A stretch of DNA of 64,000 nucleotides from Xestospongia bergquistia (taxonomy: Eukaryota; Porifera; Demospongiae; Haplosclerida; Petrosiidae): assembly GCA_963965975.1 (NCBI GenBank), contig OZ014425.1, positions 736,001 to 800,000 on the forward strand, given 5' to 3'. Positions within the stretch are counted from its first letter, which is position 1. Every line of letters begins with the position of its first letter. A program made the position numbers and the translations under genes. Under the pieces are notes generated by a model that had not been told where the DNA came from, ran no database searches, and was given only the letters and a program-made list of their open reading frames with translations. Of this stretch, positions 47,741 through 60,600 are shown piece after piece.

Positions 47741-48668
47741 AGTTTGGATTACATATATTGATATTGTCATCACATTGTTAAAATCAATAATGAACGTACA
47801 AATGTAGCTGTAAATTGTCCACAAAGTGGTAATTAATAAGAAGAAAATGTTATGCCAGTAAGGTCACTGATATTGAAAGAGGTTATGTTATTGTAGGTAT
47901 ATGGGAACAAAAACAACAGGTGTAGACATTGGTCTATATAGTGGAATCTGTTATCATTAAAATTAAGATAGTTCTCAACAAGCCAATTAAATTCATAGAT
48001 CATGAATGCTTTTAGTACATTGTATTGCTTTATATATATTGAATATACTATATAACCTATTGACTTTATTATTAATATTTAACAACAAACAGCCTGACTT
48101 TTAACTAGCTTTCTCTCTATAGAGAGGGGAGACATTTGAGATTTCACGATTGATACACCTCTTCCTAATTCTAAATAGGCAGTATTGACAGTAACACAAA
48201 AATAGAAAATCAATACATTTAGGTTCTGATATATTTTAAGTTAGTAGCCAGTTACATTGAGATATAATTAGTACCATTGCTTCATCTTTATTATTATAAC
48301 AAAGCACATCACAATGTTATTATAATTATAGAAGGTAATGTCTAGATCTAGAATAATGGTAATAAAACAAACACTATATATATTTAAAAGTGAAATTCAT
48401 AATGCACTCTATAGACTATATCTTAATACCCAGTTACAATGAGTTATAACTTTTTGGCCAGTAATAACATGTCTTGTTGATGTTTATTTGCCATAATCCA
48501 TCTGCAAGCTGGCCCTGTTGTTCAGACATAAGTCTAAAGATCTAGAAAGTGATAATACATGACTGAGTAAATGATCAACACTGAATATGCAAATTAATGA
48601 AATGCTGAAGCTTTGACCCCCTAAAAATCGACCCCGTTGTAAAACTTTACTTCTGGCCATCAACGGCC

Positions 48669-51600
48669 ATGACTGAATACAGTGAAGACTTCGATACTGA
48701 CGCCTTAATTAAATTTCTGGAGGATCTTAGAGGAAGAGTGCTCAACATCTTAAGACAAGAGAAAATTAATGGCAGATCGTTTCTGACACTTACGGACGAA
48801 GAACTTAAGAAGTTAGGCATGAAAGATGACGATAGAGAAGAGCTACTTATGAAAATTGACGAAGTAAAGGAAACGAAGAAGGCAAAGCTTGAGGTATGTT
48901 TAAATATAATGCGTTGATGTAATTATCGCATCTCACTACAAAAAGGATGGTTATTGTGTCATTGAAAAAGAACCAAAAGGTGATGCAAGGCCTGAAAATC
49001 CTTTAAAAAGGTACATTTTGCTGTTCTAAGAAGAATCTCCAACGCTTTACTAAAGGCAGTGACTACTTGTACAGCACAAAAAGTGAACACTACAATCAGA
49101 AATTAATAGTACACTGTGGATCCTAAATAATATATATATATAGAACCTAATTAAGTGCATTAATTTCACATTGGAGTATACATTTCTTGTGCTGTACTAA
49201 ATTATCTAAAAATGCTGACAATGGGGCCATATGTGCTTTATTGAGAAATTAACATTGTACCATAAACTCCTACCTTAGACCATGCATTCACTGTTCCCTG
49301 TCCTTGGGGGTTTTATGTTGTAAAAGGAATTGTAATATATATATATATATATATATAAACAACAGTGGTATTATATTATAATAACATATATATCACAACA
49401 ATGTTACAATTGTTGTAAAAGGAATTGCATTGAAACTTCTTGTTAACTTACATATTTCTGTATTCTGTCATAGATTATATATGTTATTGTTATTCTGTTA
49501 TAATAAAGTCAACAGACCTTACTAATATAAAATGGAAATTAGAATGCATGTTAAACTGAAGTCTTGTAGCAATAGTATTAGGCATATCCACAATATGGAA
49601 TAATTTGTTGTTATATAGAATTATGTAATTACAATAATGGAATAAAAACAATGAAAGCCACTTACATGTACATGTGGTACAAAAAGATTATATGACTGCC
49701 CGGTATACTTTGTGCACCAGGCAATAAAAATCATTTAGTAATGGTGGTCTCAAACAAGCCCTAAGTAAAAATGGAGTGTGGACACTAGCCAAGCAGATTA
49801 CCTGAACACAATATTTATATTTATGTTGTGAGCATATTCCTAAAACAAAATCCTAATATTCTATCTAACTCAACAGCCTTTAATTTTATTTTAGACTTCT
49901 GTTTTACTTGCTATGACTATTACAACAAATAATAAAGTTTTTTGCCCTTTATATTACTATATGTAGGAATATTGATACTGCCATTCCTACTTTGGGCTTG
50001 TTTGAGATGTTCTTATCACTATCACTACATCTAACAAATTTTTAGATTTTTATTTAATTTGTTTGTTATATAGTATATAGCACTTGTTATATACTATTTT
50101 TCCATAGCTGCTTTTATCCTGACTTAACAAAAAAAGAAATGACTATATCATTTCAAACTATTTTACCTGCTTCTCTTTGGGGATGGGACGGAAAAAACTG
50201 TGAACTTTTTATTTCCTTTGAAGCTCCTGAACTTGGAGGATGGAAAAGCTTACTGACTCCATTTGAGACTACAGGGTTAGATATCCATGTAACTTATACC
50301 ATTGATGGTATATCCTTCGTAATTACAGTGCAACATCAGATGGAAATGTTATCTTGCAAGGACAGCTACAGTTGGAAATTAAAATAATAAAACAACACAA
50401 CTATCGCTTTGCTTATAAATATGTTGTGTTTACGAGTATATCACAAAAGAGTTTTGAACACATATCTCACAGCTCACTGTTACCTGGTGTAAAGTATGTA
50501 AATCGTTTGCTCTCAATTCCAGAAAATGCTGTTTCTCAAGGAGGTAATTATTAATTATTTGGTGACATTATAATAATTTATTTTAAAATATGTATGCAAT
50601 ATAATTATGAATATAGCATTATAAACCCCATGAACCAGACTCTCACTAAATGAAGAAGGCTCTGGTGAAAATGCAACACCCAAGTTGTGTCTCACCACTA
50701 TACTGATTAAACCAATAAGCAGTCAATTTCAAATTGTAAGGAGGTAAAGAATGGGTATTGCAGACACAACATAGCAGTACTGAAACAGTATAGATCCAGG
50801 ATTTTTTATCTCATTGTTGAGTAGTTTCAAAGAGATCAGTTTGCAAAAAATTTATATAGCAGAGGTACTGGTTAACAGATTTAATTATATCTATTTGCAT
50901 ACAATTTAATTTTAGAATCAGGAAGTTTTACTAATTGCTTAAAAACAATGTTATTTGGTGTCTCCACAATAGCATTAACAACTGTGGCAAACTGTTTTTT
51001 ATTTTACATTTATTATCCTTTTATATGGACAATATCTTGTGCTAAACTCTTCATTGAATACGACAAATGTCTTTAATTTTAATAGATGTCTTCAGATGTT
51101 ATGATGTTTTAATTTAAACAGTAGAGTTAAATATTGTTTATTCTTATTTTGTCATTGAGTAGTTTCAAAGAGATCATTTGGCATCATAAGCAAAACTATC
51201 TTTTATCAATTAAATAGAAAATGTTGTGTAGCGGAACAGGAAGTTAATAGACTTAATTAAATTCCAGCTTGTTGTCATCAGACCCTCCTTCTTTATAGTG
51301 AGCTTTGGTTGTTAATGTTCTTTAAGAACAATTGAAATCCTACCTACTATACAATACAATGTAGAATACCTTTATGTTATTTATCTTAGCTACACAATGC
51401 TGACATATTTATGTGATGGGAAATTACTACTTCCTCTGTAAAATCATATTAAAAATAGAGTACATGTTTTATTCTTTTAAATATAAGCATGCAGTTTAAT
51501 TTTTAGAATCAGCAAGTTCTACCTTATTATTGATATGTGCATTTTTTTGAAACAATATTATTTCGTATCTCCATAGTAGCGGTGGCAACAATTTTTCATT

Positions 51601-54600
51601 GTACTTTAATACATTATTATCCGACAATATCCTGTGCTAAACTTTTCATTGAATATGATAAATGTCTTTACTTTTAATAGGTGTCTTCAGATGTTATGAT
51701 GTTTTAATTTATCCTGACAAAAAAGTTTTGGATCTTGTTGCACAAAATAATCAATCTATACTCTGCAATGTACGTGATTATTTCCTAAAGAAATATCCTG
51801 ATGTGCCAGTTGAAATGCAAAGTATACAACCTGATGATAGTAATTTGAGATTTGTTAGTCTCCAAACTCATTTATTACAATACCAAAAGATATTATCCAA
51901 TACTTCATTCACTATCCATTCATCAACAGTGGCTCAACTATATAGAACTATTGTGTCTATATATAACCAGATATGTGAACGCCGTGTTCAGGTAGTGTAT
52001 CCATGGAAAAAAGACACTTCTAAAAATCAATTAGATGGAGCAAAACAAGTATGACTTTAATAAAATTTAATAAATTATTAATTATAACATCATTTTAGTG
52101 GATGGTTGATTGGTTTTTTGAGACATCTACTATGACACTGAACAACTTACAAAAAGAAGAGAGTTCACATTCTAAATATACCTATGTAATTTCTGGAGCT
52201 ATTCTTTTAGTAGCAATCCATGAATTAATGTTAATGAAGTTAATGAGCACTGATGAACTGTTGTGTGTTTCCAATCTTTTATATATTCAACCAAGTGTTA
52301 GAGAAGATGGTAGTAAATTCTGTCCTAGTTTTGATGCTTTAATGAAGTGCTTAGTTGATGATGCAAAGTACGCAGCTTAATATTTAATTGATATAGTTTT
52401 ATTTTTTTTAATTTATAGGGACAAGTTAAAAAATGCTATTATAAAAATATGTCATTTGATCATTTCTCAAACTAAAGGAAAGAACATTGACTGGTTGTCT
52501 CTTCTTCCTTTGCATCATTTCTTGACCTTTGACAAGAAACCATTTATGGAGCCACCAACAAACCATAAAAACATCAAATGGACTTTTTGGGAAGACTTAA
52601 CTGCTAACAGAAGTGGTTTTCAGGAATTTGTTAACCAATCAAAACAGTATTCCAGGTATAAATAATTTAATATCAATTAACTTGATTTACATAGCCTATA
52701 TGAAAGTTACAACAGTTCTAAAACAATATTACAATTGAAAAAAATCATATAATTGTTTTCGAAGACACTGACTTCACAGGGAACATTGACTAGATGACAG
52801 TATTGTCATCTAGTCAATGTGTATTAATGCTAGCTGTATTAATACAGCTAGCATTAATACACATATTTCTTAAAATCATTTTTAGACTTTGCTTTTTGAT
52901 GTGCTATTGTACTGTTAACTTTTCAATTAATGGAGCCATCCCTATGCCTACATTCTTTAATGTTTCTGCCTGACACATGTTTACTGAAGTTAGTTTGGTC
53001 CATGTGTGTATGTAATTCCATCTCCATTTATATCATTTTATTAAGTAATGAATAAAATAGAACTGACTGTTGAAACACATGACAACATAGTCCCAAGACT
53101 GTTTTGGATAACATATTATATGTGAATGTCCATTTTGTATTTTTATGCACATTTCAAAAGAAACAACTTAATTAACCCAAATATTAAAATTGCTAACAGA
53201 CAATAAATTTAATTTACTCTTAGTTTGATTGAGCTTGTGCATGACTAACTAAAAGGTTCTAGGTTTCTGTCTTAAATGCCTTTCAGACAGTTCTTTAGTC
53301 AGTTATGACATTAGCAATTAATTAAAATTGTGAAATGGACATACACATGCACATATATTATGTATATATTCATATGTCATCCAAAACAATGTGCCTAGCA
53401 CATGCAGCATGCCAGGTAAAAAATACATTTATTTATGTAATCTTTAATTTTTCAGCTTTGAAGCACTTTGGGATAATTGTGAACACTTATTTAGTCTCGA
53501 TCCTGTTTTGATGAAAGTTCTTATGTACATGTGCCCACAAAATGAACTGGTTCATGTCCTTCAACGTGCTCCTCCAATTCTTGGAATAAGTTATCTTATT
53601 AATATATGGAGTAAGAAGAAATCTATTAAAGATGATGAAGTAATTATTTTTATTCTTTATGACTAACACAATGACTATTTTCAGGTACATGAATTAGTGA
53701 ATTGGTTTAAAGGAATTCAAGTATCTATCATTCATTTAGATGCTAATTCCTGGTTAGTTAACAAATAGACATTATTATTGCATTCACTTAGTGATGAATT
53801 TTGATTGTTATTAGGGACAAAATTGGTGATGAATTGTTTGAAGCAACTGTAAGCCTTACAGAAGTTATTACTAACAAGATTAGCTACAGCAAGAATAATC
53901 TTGATATTTTAAAGAAGATGTTTGAGTTTCATCTTTTTGTGACTTCTGAACTAATTGATCATAGGAAAGGAAAGAATTTAATATTATACCTGGATAGAAT
54001 TGATGATCTCCTTTATCAGTGGATCAATCATCATAATGTTATTGGTAATAACAATAATTAATTTATTAATTATTAATTAGTTATAATAAAGGTAATAGTA
54101 TTGGTGGAGTCAATGCAAGGAAATTGAAAGAGGAAATTGAGGTATATAAAATAAACTTTAATTTGCTTATTTAAAAATTATAATATGTATAGTTATGGAA
54201 GCTTTTATTTGAAGAAGTGAAGTGTCATGAAAACATATCTACTTTGTGGAAAGATAAGCTGAAAGAGATTATCGAGAGAAGGGCTGAACAGGTATATATT
54301 AATTTAATAAATTGGTCAGAGTGCATCATTTTCATATTATTAATTGAAGTTTAAGATACTAAATATTGATAAGATACTTACATTTGACCATGGTATATAC
54401 TATTGTGTGGTTATATAGGTTCCAGATGAAGAAAAATTGACAGTTTTTATGAATTCTCACTTGGAAGATGAATGTCCTCAAGAAATATCAGATGTGTTTA
54501 TTCAAATGGGAATGAAAGGACTGTCTTCTTTGATGGAAAAGGTACTTTTACATTTAAATAGAAAGATATGTGGATTATGTATGTATTTGAATTACTTATA

Positions 54601-57600
54601 AAGGATACTCAGAGTGCATTACAGTCACTTGATTCAGCATCTGCTGTTAAAAATGTAAAAACAGTTGGCAAACTGTTATCTCGATTTATAAAGACAAGCA
54701 AAAAAGGACTGCATCGCAATGAAATTACTATTGATGAACTATTGGGATGGGAAATATGGCCACACTTTGTGAGAATTGCATGTAAGTTTGTAGTTCTGCA
54801 TGTTTAAACAAGTGTTACTGTGTGTTTGTGTGTGTGTGTCACAGGTCAACAGGATCCTGTCTTCAAGGAGATGGAGGGTGTATCAGTAGATATTATTAAT
54901 GCTGCAGTTGAGAAAGTTATAGAACTTCAGAAGAGTATTTTTACAGGGGATATATCTAGAAGAGATCTACTAAAGATAATGGAGAAAGAAAAAATAATGC
55001 AACAACTTCTGCTGTCAGCTAATCTAACACATGATCTCAACATGTATCAAGAAAGACTGGATGCTTTCAACAATCATGTCAATGCTGTAACTACAATGTT
55101 ATTAAACATTGATTTAGAGATTGAAGGTTATATTATATGACTATTAATTATATTTATGATAATTAGTTACTTTTTTTTAATGTACAGGTCACGGACAAAT
55201 TGAAAAGGATGTTACATATGCCACTGATAAATCCAGGCTCATGAAAGAAATATGTCTCAATTGGAATGAGTCTAAGGATAAAAATTTAATTTTTCAGTTA
55301 TTACATGACTCTCCTCTTTACTGCATTCTACATCCCTTTTCAATTATGATGACTGAGTGTCGATGTGTTATATTTCGAAAGATTTTAGAAAATTGCCAAA
55401 ATGAACATAAACACAAATTTACTGGAGTTATTACACAACAGCAGTTTGTTGATGAAGTGTGGAAAGGTTGTATAAATAAATGCTACACACTTCTTACTAC
55501 ATGTGTTGATGGATCTGCTTCTGCTCTTGAGCTAGATGAATTATTCCCAGACAAACAATTTGGACATGTCCTTAATTATGATGAAATACAATTTAACTTA
55601 GAAGCTCTACATGATGATCTGCAGCTCTCATTTCCTGATCGACCTCTACCTGCACCTCCTGATGATAAGTGGGCTCTTGGTGTTAGTGAGAAGATCAAGA
55701 GTTTTCGTTTTTCTAAGGATTGTTGTAAGATTGCTCATGACCTTCTGCAGCTAAAAGATCAACTCAATGATGAAGGTAACCATGAACTTCTTCAGAACCT
55801 AGCTAAAAAAGTATGTACATCTACATCTTTGTGTATTGTGCTCTATACATTTATAGGATAATTTGAAGTATCAATTGAAGGACATAAATGAAGACTTTAT
55901 AAAGACAGAAAATTTGCTGAGAGAAGTGTACAAAGTGGACAGACAAGAATGCTTAAAATCTTTGCTTGAATCATGGGACATTGTCAAATGGATAGCAACA
56001 ACATTCAAAGGTATGTATTATATTTTGTACAATATCTGATTATGTTTTATTAGATAATGACGGACTTCAAGCATTTGTAAATGTGGCATATACAACAACA
56101 CATGCTGATGATGATTTAAATATTCAAAAGCTAAATGCTCTTAGAATTGTTGGCAATGCTGTTGCTGATTTTCTACCAATTTTAAGTGGAAAAGTGAATA
56201 GAAAGCACTCCTTCATCGAGACCTTAGAAAAACCTAAATGTGATGAATCTTCCCATCTAATAGGACATTGCCAAGGTCTATGGAACTGTCTGGAACAAAA
56301 CAAACACCTTCCATCTCTTTTGGTACATAGTTCTTAAAAAGACTTGATTTACTTCTCTTTCTTAGAGAGAATGCAATAAAAATATTGAATGGTTTACGAA
56401 TATTAAGCAGTCACATGGAACTGTACATATCACCACTATCAAAGAATTGGAATTAATTATGCAGGATGGTTTTTTTATCATTGGAGATGAATGCAGGATA
56501 ATTCATTCACAAATGGCAGATGTTATATATCTTCTTGTTATTAGCAAAGATACTAACAACACAAATATTACTACAGATGTACTATATGACCTTGAGAAAC
56601 TTCAAGATCTTGAAAGTCGTCTTGTTCTAATAACTGGACAAAGTACAAAAGAAGTCCAAACTTTTTTAAATGTAAGTTTTCAACTGGTTATTGATATGTC
56701 CTAATATAGAGTGTATATCCTAGTATCTTATATGCAATTCTAGTGTATATATTCTATGACTTAGTACTCTTGTTGTAGGTATTTCATACAATTTGTATCA
56801 TTGCTGATATGCTCATTAATCTTCATGAACAAGGCTGCATACAGTACATTGGATGGCAATATCACTTCCATTGTGGAAGTGGTCAACTTAGCCAACTAAA
56901 AGAAGAGCAAAAATTCATGTCTCAGCAACTTCAATTATGGAGTGAAGCAGTTACTGCTGCTCGTGATAAATGTTATGCTCTTAACAGTTATACAATGAAA
57001 CAAATTCTACTGTTACGTAAAGAACTTCAACCACGATTTACTACTACTGGTGACATAGAATTTGATCTTATACCTCAATCTCTGTTTCTTCTCAAATGCA
57101 TTCACCCTTGTGTAGCCACAGAGACAATGCTACTTAAATTAAAAGAGTCATGGAATGACCTAGAAGCTAAATCAGAAATGAATCCCCAACCAAAAAGAGG
57201 TCCCATTATAACAAGTTCTCCACAGCTTTTTACTAAAAACCCAAGGGAACTACTGAATGACATTACAAGTATATTTACTAAGAGTGAAAGATCAACATAT
57301 ATAAGACTTACTGAAAGACAAGGACATGATAAACTCTGGGTAATGTCAGAAATACTCAAAAGAGGTATTAGAACAGACATTGAGGACCCTCGAAATAATT
57401 GTAAACTAATGGAAATTGAACTTGAACTGAGTGACGAGGTGCCAGCTGATTCTGAGCTGTTGGAGTCTATTAAAGGGTGTCTTCTTAAATTGGGAGAGGA
57501 TAAATTGGCTAAGACATTGGAACCACAGAAAATATCTGAAGATAAAGTAAAAACCAAAGAAATAAGCGCAGTATTCCAAGATGTTGGACTTCGAGCTTCT

Positions 57601-60600
57601 TTTGTTGACATGTAAGCATTGAATTAGCAATATCTATTCATAATGTATAGCAAGAAAATTTAGTGAGGGTTTCAATTTGTTTTTTGGGGTGGAGGATTTG
57701 CCAATTAAGCCCACCCAATCATTGTATTAATGAGTAATTGTTTGATTAAATAAATCACCAAATTTAAACAGTAAACACCAATTTTTTAGAAGCAATTGTG
57801 ACTTAACTTGTTTTTAGGCATTCTAAATTTAATTTAGATATTAATAAGACCATGTAAATTGGTAGTAGTATTTGTTAGCTTGCTAGACTTCTCAATGAGA
57901 AGAAATTAATGTTAAAATATATATTTTATGATTGATCTTAAAGTATAAAAACTTTCTGTCACCTCAATTACTTGTTTTTGTTTATTTATTAATTAGGTTA
58001 GATATAAGAACTAATGAATATATGAGTATGAACAAACTAATGATGCTCTTAACTGTTTTTAATAACAAAATCCACCAAGTTGGTAGGTTCTATAATTACT
58101 ATATGTTAATTATTGTTTGCTATATTTAGCATGCTTTCTGCAAAAAGATTGCATTTTGACTGGAATTGATATTGAAGTAGGATCACCTAACCTGTATATT
58201 ACTGAAAGCTGTTAGTTAGTAACATTTAGACATTTTTTTATATCTTGCAAATAAATGTAGTCAAAGTTCTTCAAACAGTATTGACAATTTATACTAAAGA
58301 CACAGCATTACCCCTTCCAACACAAGAGGAAGTCCTCATTTGTGATGAACAGACTACTACTGAAGAGGTGATTAACGCATGTAATAGTACTATATCAAGA
58401 TGAACTTTTACTATACAGGTAATTCTTCTATGGCGAAGAGCAATATTTGATCCAGGCTACAAACGAATTTTTTGCCTAGTCTATGGTGAAAAATTATCTT
58501 ATTCAACTTGCGAGCGAGCTTTAAAAGAACTTAATAGACTTAAGCAAGGCAAAAGTGGTAAACTATATGTTCTGATAGTTATGGTAATACTTCAATACTA
58601 TTATAGATTATCGTCTTGTGATAATATGTAATAGTGAAAGTTCTGTGAAGTCTCACTTAATGACTGCATTGCACTCTTATAAAAGGACCAATCCTAAAAT
58701 TGATGAGGAGGCATTGCAAGAATATCTTAAGGAACATCTAGTTGATCCTGATCATATTAATATTGGAACATCTAAATGTATTCTAGAACATCCTGCTTAT
58801 TCTGTGGACCCTCAACGGTAGATGATTATTAGCACTCTAGTAACCATCTTTAACAATTTCTAGGTCATATGTTCGAATTATAACCTCTTGTCTACCTGGA
58901 ATGGGTAAATCTTTGTATGTACAAAGAATGGGAGAAAACCTTGCTCAAGTTATAAGTGGAAAAGAGACTGTCTTGAGGATTCCTATTCATGGTCCTGTTA
59001 TTAAAAATGACAAGATTTTGGAAAAATTATGTCATTTGAGCCTAGCTGACTGCAAGATTATTCATTTTGATATTGCTCCATCGGTATGATATTTGATAGC
59101 ATGATAGATTAAATTTTTAATATACCCTTTCAAAGATGATTGGAGTTGTTGAGAGTTTCTTGTTCTCTATATTGGTGTTGGGCCATTTGAGAGACCATAA
59201 AGGAAACACCTGGAGAAGGGAGATAGGTCATATGTATGCTATTGAAGTGACTCTTCCAGAGGAGACAAAAGAGAATTTCAACAATAATGCAACCTGCCAG
59301 CTCTTATATTTATTTCCTTCTGTACATTGTAAGCCTCCTGAGCAAGAAAATACTTCTTATAAGCAAACTGGTATGATATAATTACAGAAACAGTCTCACA
59401 TCTTTTGGTTTTTTGTTTTTCTATTCAGGAGAAAGGTATTTTGTTGGAATGGATATCAATAAATTGAAATCAGAGCCATTTCAAAGAGTATATCATTATT
59501 TACAACTGTTTTCTGATGAGAAGAGTTTGGACAATTATACATACAGTACAAGTGATGTTGTAAATGATGCATCCTCATTCATTAGGACTGTGATGAGGTA
59601 TAAATATATGCATATACACTCATAGATACCATGATTGATGATGTCATCAATTAAAATGCTAGTAGTATATATTCAGCGTACGTGTTTCTATTCAATTTGA
59701 CCACAACAAGGTGTGTGTACTGTGATGACATGTACCTTGGTTGTGGTTGCATTATATTACTCATCTCTATTGTAGTATTGATGTTAACATATTACATTTA
59801 AATGCTTTTTTAATATTGGGAATATTATAGCAATTCAATGAAAAGAAGAATATAATAATAGAAAATTTGTTCTAAGATATTTTCAGCAGTGCTGGTGTTG
59901 CAGCAAACTATTTTGTTATCATGAAGAAATTGAGAGTTGGAAGCAGGCATGATGGTGCTAAGAAACATTAGTCAAACTTCTGGTTTGATTAGTCACACCT
60001 TGTGCTTCCTGTAAGAGTCAATGATTACTGTGTGTATTAGTGGTTGTTGTGCATAGTTAAATTATATCTGTTGCCATTTGATAGTTGGATGTAACAATAG
60101 ATTAAACATTGTGGACCAACTAGCACACAAAGCATGCCATGTAAAAAGTAGGAAAAAATATAAATTATAATTATTAATAGTCAAATACTTTTAAGGTTAT
60201 GGCTCATATGATAAATAGTTGAAACAAAGTCTATATTCTTTCAAAAGGCAAAATACTACAGCCAAATCATGGTCTGAAATTGATCGCTACGTGAATTTTC
60301 TCAACGTACAACTGTTGGCTTCTGAGACTTCAGATTTTTTTAATACTGCAATTATGGGAAGTGACTGGAGTGGCTTCAAGACTTTTGTAGTGAAAATGAT
60401 GGTATCAATGAGCAAGGTGGGCATGCTTAAAAGTTTGAATCTGCTTGATGATAATTTAATATAGGAATTCACTACTTCCTCTTTGATGGATCAACAAGAT
60501 GAATCTGAGCTCCAAAAATATGAAATCAAACACATTTGGAATGAAAGGTGAATAATTTTACTAATTTTGTTTATATCATATTATTCTTTGTTTCTATAGC

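Larger units (their letters stand above)
45609..48668. repeat. Repeat-rich intergenic block: 300-bp repeat copies 2-4 and YME1L1 fragments
   Basis: Copies 2 (about 45690-45965), 3 (46815-47070) and 4 (47110-47400) of the 300-bp repeat each carry the CCCAAAACTCCATGATATCA core and a TGTTACTATAAATAGT palindrome or remnant. Copies 2 and 4 are followed by about 900 bp of shared sequence (45970-46600 and 47400-47960), so part of the block is a tandem duplication of roughly 1.4 kb. Nothing is recognisable from about 48000 to 48668 except the upstream region of gene B. Confidence 0.75.

Noticed and set aside
57102..57611. Reverse open frame of 169 codons
   Set aside because: Shadow of the large RNF213-like exon 56779-57611.
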